DNA of 64,000 nt from Pteria penguin (taxonomy: Eukaryota > Mollusca > Bivalvia > Pterioida > Pteriidae): contig CM068581.1 of assembly GCA_035048485.1 (NCBI GenBank), positions 6,647,430-6,711,429 on the forward strand, given 5' to 3'. Made by a program: the position numbers and the translations under genes. Under the pieces are notes generated by a model, which saw only the letters and a program-made list of their open reading frames with translations, ran no database searches and was not told the DNA's origin. Below, piece after piece: positions 26,691 through 39,813 of this stretch (position 1 is the stretch's first letter; every line of letters starts with the position of its first letter).

Positions 26691-26790
26691 ACAAACACAC
26701 TCACACATCATTGTGATGTTTGGATGCACGGACATAGTGGCCCGATCAGTTACTGTCAGTTGCTCATAATATATCAATTTTGTGTTCTGG
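25960..26790. other. Intergenic sequence with poly-T and (TC)n tracts
   Basis: Contains a T-run of about 30 at 26467-26497 and a (TC)n run at 26631-26688. Nothing else recognised. Confidence 0.7.
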
Positions 26791-27950
26791 AAGGATATGT
26801 GTCATTGTGTTCTAGAAGGTCATCTATCTTAGTGTTCTAAAAGGATATCCATCGTAGTGTTCTAACAGTATGTATACGTATTTAAGTGTTTCAGAAGGAT
26901 ACGTAACGTAGTGTTTTAGAGGAATGTGTATCGATGTGTTCTTGAAGGATATTATCGTAGTGTTCTAGGATGTTATGTATCTTTAGGTTCTAGAAGGTAA
27001 TGTATCGTAGATTTCTAGAAGGATATGTATTGTAGTGTTCTAGAAGGTTATGTATCGTAGTTCTCTAGTAGTTTGTGTATTTTAGTTTCAGAAGGATATG
27101 TAACGTATTGTTTTAGAAGGATCTGCATCGTAGCGTACTAGAAGGTTATGTATATTAAGGTTCTAGAAAGTAAAGTATCGTAGTGATCTAGAAGGTTATG
27201 TACCATAGTGTTCTAGAGGATGTATGTGCCGTAGTGTTCTAAAGGGTTATGTACCGTAGTGTAACAAAAGGATATGATCTTTATCTAAGTGGTTAAGAAG
27301 GATATGTATTTTAGTGGTCTAGAATGATATTCATTGTAGTGTTCCAGGAGGTTATGTATATTATGGTTCTAGGAAGATATCTATCTTAGTGTTCCAGAAG
27401 GATATAGATCGTAGTGTTCTAGAAAGATAAGTATCGCAGGGTCAAAAATGTTATGTATTATAGTGGTCCAGAAGAATTTGTATCTTATTGGTCTAGAAAG
27501 GTACATACCGTAGTGTTCAAGAAGAACATTTATATAAGTGTTCTTGAAAGATACGTGTCTTATTATTCGAGAAGGATATATATCATAGTGATCTAAAAGA
27601 TGATATATTTTAGTGTTCCAGAAGGATATGTATCTTAGTGTTCTAGAAGGTTATATATCTTAGTGTTCCAGAACGATATGTATCTTAGTGTTCCAGAACG
27701 ATATGTATCTTAGTGTTCTAGAAGGATATAGGTGTATACCTTAGTGTTCTAGAAGGTTATGTATCTTAGTGTTCTAGAAGTATATGTATCTTAGTGTTCT
27801 AGAAGGATATGTATCTTAGTGTTCTAGAAGGATATGTATCTTAGTGTTCTAGAAGGATATGCATTTTAGTGTTCTAGAAGGTTGTGTATCTTAGTGTTCA
27901 GGAGTTATCGTAGTTTTCTAAAAGGATACGTATCGCAATGTTCTAGAAAT
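26790..27950. repeat. 25-bp minisatellite dense in TTCTAGAA
   Basis: The unit is TTCTAGAAGGATATGTATCT then TAGTG, repeated about 45 times. Copies at 27600-27890 are nearly identical while those toward 26800 are diverged, so homogenisation is recent at the right end. TTCTAGAA is a head-to-head TTCnnGAA, the core of a heat-shock element. The array lies about 1 kb downstream of Brachyury. Confidence 0.95.
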
Positions 27951-27954
27951 GATT

Positions 27955-27967
27955 TTCTCTCTCTCTA

Positions 27968-28016
<49 letters not shown>
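27955..28016. repeat. (TC)n microsatellite
   Basis: TC dinucleotides with two ATC/TTC interruptions, directly following the 25-bp array. Confidence 0.97.
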
Positions 28017-28018
<2 letters not shown>

Positions 28019-28019
28019 G

Positions 28020-28322
28020 TGTTGTTTGACGTCTATCATTTTTGCCACATAATTCTTCCTTATTATAGATCCTTTGTAAATTCATTATTTCATACTTTAG
28101 TTGTATAATTAAAACCAACAACTTTTTCAGTTAGGAATCACTTGAAATATCGAAGCAGAACCGAGTTTGCGTTTATTCGCGGCCCCAATAATATATTTAT
28201 GATATCAAGTAATACTATCAGTACTATCAGTTATTATCAAAGCATCGAATTAAAAGGGGTCGAGGGTAATTCATAATCGATAGTCGTCGATAATAAGTTG
28301 GGGCTGGTTTTTTTTTAATTTT

Positions 28323-28353
<31 letters not shown>

Positions 28354-29270
28354 TTTTTTCTTTTTGACATTGCCACAATTAGATAGTAATATTTCTGGTA
28401 TCTGGTATTTCATGTTAATTTTTGTCTGCAGTCTTATTTGTTAACATGTTACAGAAGATCTGACTTAGCTGTATGACATAAATCACCAAGGACATGTACC
28501 TAAAACATGATAATAGTCAAATAAGCGCAGAAAACATTAAAAAGATATTCTATTGTGCTGCATTAACGATACCGACTTAAGGCTGTCCATTAAAATAACA
28601 AACGTCACTCAATTAGTGTGGTTAACCGGTTTACATGGACCCATATTCTCACTTCTCGCAAAAGCAACATGATTTAAGCACACACATTTAAAAATTATAA
28701 ATAATCCTCCATATGGAGAACAAAAATCGACAGGTTTTTCCAGACAAGAGGCCATACAGATTTTCACACGAAAAGTTTTATGGAATAATATGCTAGTATC
28801 AAAATATGTTAGGCGACATCAACATAATTCAACCGTGCTCTGCCCGTCTTTAAGCGAGCTCAGACCATTGATCTGTAAGAATCCCGACTATCAGTCAGAT
28901 ATGACAAGGCTCATGACCTTGTCGCCTCTGAAAAGGTTTGGATAAGGCCCGTCATAGAGTCCCCACCGCCCTGTTAGTCAGCGTGCAACGCTCAAGTATA
29001 AGAGTGTATAAGGCGATAAGGACGCTCAATACAAGACCTATGATGACCTCAGGGTCATAATGTCGATGTCAAAGGCGTTTAATTATTTCAGAACCCGTCA
29101 ATATGAAATTATTGGAACCTTTGCCCCTCCTTAGCTTGCACACTAGATCACCATAGAAACTGAGAAATTCCGCTGGATACATATTGTTGAAAGGCCACAT
29201 TTCCGAAACATTTGTCTATACAATGGGAGTTTTCGAGTGACACAAATGTTGCGTGCAGTATATTTGTCAT
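28020..29270. other. Unassigned intergenic sequence
   Basis: A TTTA microsatellite is at 28320-28358. The rest is unique-looking with no supported gene. Confidence 0.5.
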
Positions 29271-29272
29271 TA

Positions 29273-29386
29273 AAGTGTGTCTACCAGACGGACGGACTTC
29301 GGAAGTTATCCTTTTGTATCACATTGATAAAGTGTGTCTACCAGACGGACGGACTTCGGAAGTTATCCTTTTGTACCACATTGATA
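29273..29386. repeat. 57-bp tandem duplication
   Basis: Two copies (29273-29329, 29330-29386) of a unit beginning AAAGTGTGTCTACCAGACGG differ at one base. 57 is a multiple of three, so ORFs read through both copies; no protein family is recognised. Confidence 0.93.
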
Positions 29387-29639
29387 AAGCAACATCAAAT
29401 ACACACTTCAATTTGCACTTGCATACATGAGGTGAAGAGTTAGTAGACTCACTAGTTGAATCGTTGCGTACGTATACAGTTACACTATTTATGTCTTGTT
29501 GAACTAAGAATGTACTAAACTAGACTTGCACAACTGGCCCAAGTTTTAGTTTGTTTTGTTTGTTGATCGTTCCTCCTATGACTGACTAAAATTGTACAAT
29601 ACTGCTACTGCATGAGTATTGTGATTGAGTGGCCTAATA

Positions 29640-31015
29640 TTGGTTAAGTCACCCCTAAGTTAAGTCGCCTTATATTGGTTAAGTCGCCCCATGATGTCGA
29701 GTCAAGTCGCCCCAATAGAGGGTCCTGAGCCATAAACTGAATAAAATACTTAGGTAATTTCAAATTGATCTATTCAACTATGAATTAATAACTGGGATAT
29801 GGATTTTACTGAATTTTATTCTATCGATAAATAGAATTAAACAATTCTGCATGACAATTCATTTGAACATTTGACAATGAAAAAAAAAAATAAATATGAA
29901 ATAATTGACTAAGTATTTTCTCAGTTTATGGCGCCAGACCTTGGTAAATGTGAACATGATATTTTAACAGTTTTATAATTTATATTATAGTATATTGATG
30001 AATTACTTATATACGTTTGCGACAAAAAGCACCACACTGGAAGAGGAAACAGAGGGAAAATAATGGGATAATATGTGTGTATATGAGTGATTTGCTGGTA
30101 TTATTACATGTGTATAATTTTATAGTTGCAATTTCATTGTCATACTGCGACGCGTTTGCGGAGCGGTAAAACGAGTATTGGAGACCTATAGAATCATACA
30201 TTTTATGTCTGCAAATTATTCGAACACTAAAGTATTACACTCATTGTAATTCACTATTCTAAAATGCACTTTTCAGGTAGCTTGACGACGCCACCACACA
30301 ACGTTTCGTGACGGCGTCATTGATTTGAAGGCATTCACTGTATGGTTTTAATATCTCAGGAACGAAAACAATCAACCAGTTAAATTGCGGGTTATTTGAG
30401 TCAATTGTCCAATTACATAGTTCCAACTCCAGTGCTGGGTTATGATCATAAATATATCTCTTTTTGAGATGTTTCTACGAAAAAGAAGGCATTATCAGAT
30501 TACATAACCATATGTGAGAATTTGTGGTCACCTAAATAGTCTGAATGAGATTGCATTTATCAAGAAAAAAGAATTTTTATGGCTAAAATAGATTTTTGCA
30601 CTAGATCTAATTAAGACTTTTTTGTATGAGCCGAAAAAGAAAAAAAATCGCGACTGTCGCGACTTGACAAAATTTTAATGAACAATGTATCTATGAAAAA
30701 GCAACATGATGATATCGATGTATGGAACATATTTCAACAAAATACAATGCACATATATATGGAACATGTGCCATGGAAAGAGCTCAAAGTGTATGCTTTC
30801 TTTGCGATGCTAATGAATATGTTTTATGGTTTTATGTACGAATTATTTTAGTGATAGTAATAAAGTAAAGTTGGATGAATGAATTGGTCTATTTACTTCT
30901 ATTAAACGAAAATAATTTCTATGAAAGATAGTAATAAAGCAATCACATGGGACAACTTTACTTGACATTGTGGGGCGACTTGCCTGATATAGGGCGACTT
31001 AACTTTGGGTTAATT
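29640..31015. mobile_element. Non-autonomous TIR element, about 1.4 kb
   Basis: Left end 29640-29715 carries CTAAGTTAAGTCGCC and AAGTCGCCCCATGATGTCGA. The right end 30960-31015 carries the reverse complements (ACTTGACATTGTGGGGCGAC and GGGCGACTTAACTTTGGGTT). The terminal repeat extends about 60 bp imperfectly. No transposase ORF is present inside. Target duplication was not identified, so the superfamily is open. Confidence 0.7.
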
Positions 31016-31550
31016 CTTCCGACTTCTTTTTAAAAGTATATAGATGACAATAGATGTAAATAGAACTTTTTCCGATTTTAAATGATGTAAGAGGTCTAAT
31101 ACCGGACAAACCACATTTTGCCGAAATTTTCATTATGATGTTAATGCTTGGATAGTGACGTCACAGTCGTATGACGCAAATCTATGCGACAAACCTTCAT
31201 TTGTCCAGTTTTGCCCCTTACACCATGTAAATTAGGTAAAAGGTCTATTGTTACACCAGTAGTTGAGTAAAATTTCGAATATCATTTCTTTTGGTTTTGT
31301 TGTATCTATATTCTAGTTAAAATGCCATGAAATAGTAATGATTCTTTATAAACAAATGAAATGTAACATGTAAAATGAATATAAAATGAATATAATAAAG
31401 CACAAATAGAATCAGTGAAACACCTGGGAGTACTATGGACCTTGGATCTCCGAAGAAATACCTGTAGAAAATAAAGACAACTTAGACAAACATATAAAGC
31501 ACAAAGACACTGCTGCTAAGAAGACACCTTATATTTCACTTATATTCGTT
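31015..31550. other. Unassigned intergenic sequence
   Basis: No recognised gene or repeat. Confidence 0.45.
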
Positions 31551-31554
31551 CCCC

Positions 31555-31757
31555 GTCTGGGACTCGAACCCACGACCTATGGTACCGAATCACCTAGATG
31601 TCATGCATCCGACCCTGTAACCGACTGAGCTACCCGAGCTCCACAAAAAATGATTTTTATATGTATGTACAAAAAAATGTGGAGCTCGGGTAGCTCAGTC
31701 GGTTAGAGGGTCGGATGCATGACAGCTAGGTGATTCGGTACCATAGGTCGTGGGTTT
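31555..31757. repeat. Inverted pair of tRNA-like sequences
   Basis: 31569-31644 (minus) and 31679-31755 (plus) are near-perfect reverse complements around a loop of about 34 bp. Each arm has an A-box-like TAGCTCAGTCGG. The minus arm keeps the B box GGTTCGAGTCCC, whereas the plus arm breaks down at GTGGGTTTGTG and so lacks a full B box. They resemble heads of tRNA-derived SINEs arranged head to head, not functional tRNA genes: no intact clover-leaf acceptor end was seen. Confidence 0.8.
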
Positions 31758-31758
31758 G

Positions 31759-31763
<5 letters not shown>

Positions 31764-31855
<92 letters not shown>
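31764..31855. repeat. (AT)n microsatellite
   Basis: About 90 bp of AT, starting where the plus-strand tRNA-like arm ends. Confidence 0.98.
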
Positions 31856-31856
<1 letters not shown>

Positions 31857-32284
31857 CATAAACAAGTCAACTGATTTTTTTATATGTATGTACATGTAAA
31901 AACATAATTAATATATTAGAAACAGGGAGGTATATAACGTGTTATATAGGTCCCTGATTAGAAAATAACGAATATATGGTAAAACGGCGCATCACACAGA
32001 CATTAAATCACTGCCTAGAGTACACAAAGGTACACTATACAAAGGTACACTATACAAAGGTACACTATAGAAAACTCGTCTATTGCAGTTGCTGATTACG
32101 AGTGAATAGAAAGTAAAACATATCAGAGCCATGACAAATACAGTTTGCTCAGGTGTTAATGGTAAACACGGTCATAGATAGCTTTCATATTCACCAGCCG
32201 AGTTCATGAAAAAGGTTTCTATCGTTGTCACAAGTATTATAAAATATAAACTACACCATACAATGTAGTCTTTGATGAGCAAAA

Positions 32285-34295
32285 GGGAGGACATTTCTGA
32301 CATGCAGTAGATGAGGTAATGAGGACATTCCCGACATACAGTAGATGAGTTAGTGAGGACAATTCTGCTGGTGAACTTGGAAGGTTCCCTATCTCGATTA
32401 ATGTTAAAGTTCGTATGATCTCTTTTTGGAGTAAATTGCATTTATTACACGGTTCCAAATTGACATCAAAGCTATATTACATTAATAAACACTATGGAAA
32501 TAAATGGTTTGACTGCATAAAAGATATACTAAATCAATGCGGATTATCATATGTATTATTACTGGACCATTTTAATGCAGGTTGGCTGAAAAACAAAGTT
32601 TTTCATATTCCTGTTGATCAGTTTAAACAATATCGGTATAGTCATCGGTATACTCATAATTCTGCAAAAGGTATTAACTATCGCATTTTTAAAGATACAT
32701 TTGGTTTTGAAAAATACTTTTTGAATCTAACTTTTATACAGTGGCACGATTTTTGTCGTTTTAGAACAGGGAATTGTAAACTCCCCATAGAAACAGGCAG
32801 ACGGTCAAATACTCCTAGAGAGGAGCGCGTATGTAATTTATGTGATATGAATGAAATTGGTGATGAATTTCATTATATTTTCAAATGCTCTGATTTATCC
32901 ATAAAAACTTATCGAATAAATAATTTTCCCAAATATTTCTCTTCAAAACCAAATTGTTATAAATTTCATCAACTTTTTAATAATACTACTAATAAAAATT
33001 TATTGATAAAAATTGCCAAATTCATTAAAATTATTTCTGAGAGAGTTACCTCTCCTGGTTAGTAACACAAATACACAACTCAATTCAGGTATGTATTGTA
33101 TTGTATATTGTATTTGTATCGTGTTTTCTCTACACTGTAGTTACGGTTCATGAGAATAAAAATTTGTCTTGTGTTGTCTTGCCATGTAGTAGATGAGCTA
33201 GTGAGGACATTTCTGACATACAGTAGATGAGCTAGTGAGGACATTTCTGACATACAGTAGATGAGCTAGTGAGGACATTTCTGACGTGCAGTAGATGAGC
33301 TAGTGAGGACATTTCTGACATACAGTAGATAAGCTAGTGAGGACATTTCTGCCATGAAGTAGATGAGCTAGTGAGGACATTTCTGACATGCAGTAGATGA
33401 GCTAGTGAGGACATTTCTGACATACAGTAGATGAGCTGGTGAGGACATTTCTGACATGCAGTAGATGAGCTAGTGAGGACATTTCTGACATACAGTAGAT
33501 AAGCTAGTGAGGACATTTCTGCCATGAAGTAGATGAGCTAGTGAGGACATTTCTGGCATATGGTAGATGAGCTAGTGAGGACATTTCTGACATACAGTAG
33601 ATGAGCTAGTGAGGACATTTCTGACATGTTGTAGATGAGCTAGTGAGGACATTTCTGACATACAGTAGATGAACTAGTGAAGACATTTCTGACATACAGT
33701 AGATGAGCTAGTGAGGACATTTCTGACATGCAGTAGATGAGCTAGTGAGGACATTTCTGCCATACAGTAGATGAGCTAGTGAGGACATTTCTGCCATGCA
33801 GTAGATGAGCTAGTGAGGACATTTGTGCCATACAGTAGATGAGCTAGTGAGGACATTTCTGCCATGCAGTAGATGAGCTAGTGAGGACATTTCTGCCATG
33901 AAGTAGATGAGCTAGTGAGGACATTTCTGCCATGCAGTAGATGAGCTAGTGAGGACAATTCTGACATACAGTAGATGAGCTAGTGAGGACATTTCCGACA
34001 TGCAGTAGATGAGCTAGTGAGGACATTTCTGCCATGAAGTAGATGAGCTAGCTGAGGACATTCCTGCCATACAGTAGATGAGCTAGTGAGGACATTTCTG
34101 CCATGCAGTAGATGAGCTAGTGAGAACAATTCTGACATACAGTAGATGAGCTAGTGAGGACATTTGTGCCATACAGTAGATGAGCTAGTGAGGACATTTC
34201 TGCCATACAGTAGATGAGCTAATGAGGACATTTCTGCTATGCAGTAGATGAGCTAGTGAGGACATTTGTATCCTACAGTAGATGAGCTTGTCTTC
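32285..34295. repeat. 34-bp minisatellite, split by a LINE tail
   Basis: The unit of 34 bp is GAGCTAGTGAGGACATTTCT then GACATACAGTAGAT. About 2.5 units lie at 32285-32365 and about 32 units at 33185-34290; the 0.8 kb between is a LINE fragment. Variants differ at GACATACAG, GACATGCAG and GCCATGAAG. Confidence 0.95.
32372..33180 (+). pseudogene. 5-prime truncated LINE 3-prime end inserted in the 34-bp array
   Basis: A continuous frame to the stop at 33060 ends in a LINE C-terminus. It contains FWSKLHLLHGSKL, WHDFCRFRTGNCKLPIETGR, then RVCNLC...DEFHYIFKC (CxxC...H....C cluster) and a basic tail. It is related to, but clearly distinct from, the family at 42803. The 3-prime UTR ends in AATAAAAATTTGTCTTGTG. 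There is no internal stop over 215 codons, so the insertion is fairly young. The catalytic domain is absent. Confidence 0.85.
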
Positions 34296-34299
34296 TCCG

Positions 34300-35655
34300 G
34301 AGATTTTTGAAATTATATGATGAAGACATGCAAGCATACATGGTATCAGCGCCATTGATTGTCATGCATCTCATTATGGGTACATAAGGAAATAAGTTCT
34401 CGGTAAAACCTCACATTTGTGCATTTGTATGGTGAATTTATTTATCTCTAATCTTACGATCAATCAGTATAAAATACGGGGACATGAAATATCAAAATCA
34501 ACATATAGATACAATATATACATATACACATGAATATTGAATGGAATGGTAGCGGTACATCACATACAAGTCGTTCAATAGCAGGCCCCAGATTTAGCGC
34601 ATTAATACAAAATTGGATTAATTACACAACTGATACTGTACTCATTGTTAATTGCCATAACACTTCGAAACCAAATGAATCTTGGGCTGTAAACACTTTT
34701 ACCTCCGAAATCTTATTTAGAATAATAGACGGTGGCGTAGCTACCATTACGCCAAATACGCACGTGCGTACACATCATTTTGTCAAAAAGATAGTGTCTC
34801 ATGAGAGGGAGAGAGGTGGTCGCTTTCCTTTCCCCCAATTATCCTGCCTTTCTTATGCGTACACATCATTTGCACTCTGGCTACGCCTCTGATAGAATAT
34901 ATCTATGTTGTCTGGTCGTGATTGAGAAATCCACAGACCCAATTATCAAGTTAACTTAGTCCATGTCGAGGCTTGCCGAGACTTTTGACAAGTTGTCTGG
35001 AGACGAGGTTTAGTGGATTTCTCAATCATAAGCAGACATTAGAGATTGATAATTGTGCTCCTATATGTGCCCCTGTGAGTGACAGGCTGATCACTTTGCA
35101 CAAATTAAGAAGATAGCTGTGAATATGGGAGAAGAATGAATCATCACTACGATTACAGACTGAAACATTTCTGTATCTACTACCACTACCCATTGTCACG
35201 AACATTCCAAAAGCTATTATTGTAATGTGACAGAGAAGATTTCATTTATTTCAGAGACTGTCAGAATCTAGTGTACCTTCATACACATTCCAACAAGAGG
35301 AAAAGTCTCAGAATCACATATACAAGATATAATAGGATTTAATGATCACACCCTTTCTTGATGGACTAAAACTATTTGACGTTCATAGCAAAAGCGCACA
35401 CTTGACAAATATATATTGTAAAGAACTTACTATGCTGAATAGTCTTAAAGAAAAAATACACGATATTATATAAATTAAATATTTAAAGAGATCACCTCTC
35501 CCCTTTTCCAACTCTCGGTGTGAATCAATGGGTTGTATTGAAATCAAAAGTTTCACATGACGAATAGAGAATATATATATATATCTGCTACAAACAAAAA
35601 GTAAGAACTCGAGGACGTGGATATAGAGATATCAAAGAAAATTACCGCATTTAAA
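34300..35655. other. Unassigned intergenic sequence
   Basis: An ORF of 120 codons at 34530 has no recognisable domain. Nothing else found. Confidence 0.45.
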
Positions 35656-35659
35656 TTTG

Positions 35660-36545
35660 TTGTCCCAGAATGATGAAAAGGCATAAAACATGCATGGAGT
35701 AGCCAAAATGATGAAAAGGTATGAAACACGCATAGAGTAGCCAGAATGAAGAAAAGGCATAAAAGACTCATGAAGTAGCCAGAATGACGAAAAAGCATAA
35801 AAATATGTATAAAGTAGCCAGAATGATGAAAAGGCATAAAAACATGCATAAAGTAGCCAGAATGATGAAAAGGCATAAAATTAAACATGCATAAAGTAGC
35901 CAGAATGATGAAAAGGCATAAAACATGCATAAAGTAGCCAGAATGATGGAAAGACATAAAACATGCATAAAGTAGCCAGAATGATGAAAAGGCATAAAAC
36001 ATGCATAAAGTAGCCAGAATGATGGAAAGGCATAAAACATGCATAAAGTAGCCAGAATGATGGAAAGGCATAAAACATGCATAATGTAGCCAGAATGATG
36101 GAAAGGCATAAAACATGCATAAAGTAGCCAGAATGATGGAAAGGCATAAAACATGCATAAAGTAGCCAGAATGATGGAAAGGCATAAAACATGCATAAAG
36201 TAGCCAGAATGATGGAAAGGCATAAAACATGCATAAAGTAGCCAGAATGATGAAAAGGCATAAAACATGCATAAAGTAGCCAGAATGATGGAAAGGCATA
36301 AAACATGCATAAAGTACCCAGAATGATGAAAAGGCATAAAACATGCATAATGTAGCCAGAATGATGAAAAGGCATAAAACATGCATAAAGTAGCCAGAAT
36401 GATGAAAAGGCATAAAACATGCATAAAGTAGCCAGAATGATGAAAAGGCATAAAACATGCATAAAGTAGCCAGAATGATAGAAAGGCATAAAACATGCAT
36501 AAAGTACATGTAGCCAGAATGATGGAAAGGCATAAAACATAAAGT
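35660..36545. repeat. 37-bp minisatellite open in all three minus-strand frames
   Basis: The unit AAACATGCATAAAGTAGCCA then GAATGATGGAAAGGCAT (37 bp) is repeated about 24 times. Because 37 is not a multiple of 3 and the minus strand has no stop in any frame, three overlapping ORFs of 326, 282 and 274 codons exist. The repeated peptide is the same 37 residues in each frame, permuted. There is no promoter or gene context; I treat the ORFs as by-products. Confidence 0.95.
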
Positions 36546-36549
36546 AGCC

Positions 36550-37970
36550 AGTGTGTTGCTTTACACCACAAACGTTTATCATTAGAACATATAGAGGACG
36601 CAAAGCACATGTACACTTATTATCACTAAGAATATATATACAGAAATGTCTTGTTTTAAGTTTTAAGATGGGAGGGAAAATATCTCGGCCGTGTGACATA
36701 GACAACTACAAGCAAGATGGAAAGAGTAACGATCTGACAGTTCCCCCTTCTCTCTCCTCCCCTTCTCCCCCCCCCCCCCTCGCTTCTCTCTCTTGAAAAA
36801 TAATAAATAATAAAGGTCTAAAAAAAAAAGGTCTAAATAAATAATGAAGAGGGTTGTTCAAACCCCGTATCATATTTTATTTTGTTACTATTGTTATATT
36901 CAAGTTTAAAACATTTATTTCTATGCTTAAACTTTATTATAAAAATTGTTTAAGTAAAGTTCACGCCATAATAAATGTTTGAAACTTTAGTGTAACACTG
37001 TAAGCGGTCGATGTATTTCCTGTATATATGTCTATATCAACCTTAACTGTACCAGTTTGTTTGTTTGTTTGGGGGTTTTTCCATTTTTTTAGGGGGAGGG
37101 GTTCATTATGGTATCGTAGATACATTGTAGTAATAAATCGTACTTATTCAACTGGGATTTTTTCTCTCAAAATTGACTTGTATTTTATGAATTTAAATAG
37201 AGGATATCAAATTTTTTCACCTAATTAAATTCTTAGACATGATATGCTCTCGGAGGTATTCCTATTGTAAACATTAAACTTTGATTTTACACTAAAGCAC
37301 AGTGGCTTTTTATTCGATTACCAAAGAAGATTAATTTTTAAACATGAAGTCTCGACTTGGCGTAGTCGAACTTTGTTTACTCTCTGTAAACTTTATTGAT
37401 GAAAGCACGGCGCGGAATACGCTAATATTTTACTTCGTGTGCAATGAATACAAGTATTCTGTGTGAATGTGTTAAAAGTAAACAATTAACTGTCTTTTTC
37501 GACTTTCAAGTTTGAAGCCCGAGTGGTACTCTACGAGAAGGAGGCACCACAAATTGCCGCGTGGCGTTTACTTTGTCCTTCTCTCTATACGTATATTGTG
37601 TAACACTTTAAAGGTAATTGCATGAATTAAGTAAGATTGTAATTTAATGCATATTTATATTTCAAATAGAAAACTTTGTGTGGTCGTACCCATGGATGTG
37701 TTACGTGAAAGTGGAAATAACCTCCATTTTAAGTCTAAAAATGCTGCCGAGATCTGTAAAGTGCATTTATATACGCATCTGTAAAAGCCAAGTGACAGTA
37801 ACGGTAATTATTTGTAAAATCTTAAAAGAATGGAAATAATTCTACACAATCAAGTTTTCCAGTTTATGATACATGTATTTTGAAGTGCATGAAGTATAAC
37901 GCTCAACTTTTGAGTACACTTCGTATTGGAAGAAGAAGAAGAAATCTCAATATTCAAGAAATAATGCTTC
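36550..37970. other. Unassigned intergenic sequence
   Basis: A C-run is at 36767-36779 and a G-run near 37090. Nothing else supported. Confidence 0.45.
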
Positions 37971-37977
37971 TATCAAC

Positions 37978-38045
37978 AAATATTATATTATATTATATTA
38001 TATTATATTATATTATATTATATTATATTATATTATATTATATTA
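37978..38045. repeat. (TATTA)n pentanucleotide microsatellite
   Basis: About 13 units of TATTA. Confidence 0.97.
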
Positions 38046-38205
38046 TTGAGTCTTTTCAGATTTATTTCCTATTTGGGACGGTATCTGATGTAAACGATTA
38101 CGACGTCATAAATTTCTTGTAAAATTTGTGGACTATCATTTCCCCGAGTTTTAAATAGGTTTGCATAGAATTTGACGATGTCATAATTGATTTACGTCTG
38201 ATAGT

Positions 38206-38299
38206 ATAGTTAGTATAGTATAGTATAGTATAGTATAGTATAGTATAGTATAGTATAGTATAGTATAGTATAGTATAGTATAATATAGTATAGTATATC
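38206..38299. repeat. (TATAG)n pentanucleotide microsatellite
   Basis: About 18 units of TATAG, with one TATAA. A second, different pentanucleotide array only 160 bp from the first. Confidence 0.97.
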
Positions 38300-38799
38300 G
38301 ACCGGGTGGTTTTATTTTTCTTCATGGTGGCATACGCATGGTATAGAATCAAATCATCGATCTCGTGTAAGATCATATCATGCCAATCAAGTTTCTTTTT
38401 TTCATTGTGAAGATTCTACAAATAGTGTAAGGTCATTTTATAGCGACACCAAGCTAGAGTTAGTCCAAATTATGCCTTCGTAAAGACTGCAATCATCTTG
38501 CAGCCACATTGTTTTCAAGAGTTGCGCTTACATACGTTTCACCACATCAAATGCAATTTAATACTAGATTCTGGAGATAGCTTTCTGTATGTTTAACGAC
38601 TTGTTGCTAGATCCACAATATTGTATATATGTAAAATGTATATATTACATGTGAAGTCATTATTAAACACTGGTAAATCCAAATGAAACATCAATCCTCC
38701 TCCTAGAGTAAGTATAATCCAGAGACAAAAAGATGACAGTGTATTCAAAAGCGTAGAAGAAAGGGCGTATGTGTCCCACCCCACTTTTCAGCATATGTT

Positions 38800-39105
38800 G
38801 CACCTTGTCTGTGATTCGTTAAACAGAGTTATTCCCATTTAGGATGGTATCTCACGTGCAGAAATATGGCGTCATAGATTTCCTATAGAAACATCATTTT
38901 TAGGCCCTGAGTTTGAGGACGATTTTCATTTCATACTTGTATGTCCTCACTATTAAGACGTTTATACATCAAAAATTATTATAGTCGTCACCCAAGTGTT
39001 TTAAATTAATACAACTATTAAGTACTAATAACAACAAAGAACTCATATACCTTGGTAAATATTTGTTCGCAGCGAACAAGATTCGAGCCCAATAACTATA
39101 TTCAT
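38800..39105 (+). pseudogene. LINE 3-prime remnant
   Basis: Plus-strand translation reads PEFEDDFHFILVCPHY near 38900-38950, then RHPSV and, after a one-base shift, [30 protein letters not shown], stop at about 39093. This is the same C-terminal layout as the ORF at 42803. Broken by a stop and a frameshift. Confidence 0.85.
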
Positions 39106-39173
39106 GCACTCTCCATATCTATTTAGTAAAAGTCGTAATATCTATTGTATAGTGGATATTTATATATGTACTG

Positions 39174-39510
<337 letters not shown>

Positions 39511-39709
39511 TAAATATATGTTGTTTTCCCCATGAATTATATGGCTCAAGATAATAAAGAACCTGAACTTGAACTTGAGGCCGGTTTTCACTGATAAATT
39601 TTGATGACGTAACAATTACTTCATGTCAGATGCCGTCCCAAATGGGAAGTAATTCTGTGTATCGAAAAGACTGAATTGTACAAGCGACTTCTAGACATTT
39701 TTATTATCA

Positions 39710-39813
39710 TTGTTTTGTTTTTTTTTTTTCGATTTTTTGTTTTGTTTTGGTTTGCTTTATTTTTTATTTTTTGTTTTGTTTTGCTTTTGTTTTTTGGTAG
39801 GTTTTTATTCTTA

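Noticed and set aside
26299..26704. Arg-Glu repeat ORF on the minus strand
   Set aside because: Product of a (TC)n microsatellite read as RERERE; not a real RE-rich protein.
34530..34892. 120-codon ORF as a gene
   Set aside because: No recognisable domain, no splice sites or promoter evidence, and ORFs of this size are expected by chance in 64 kb.
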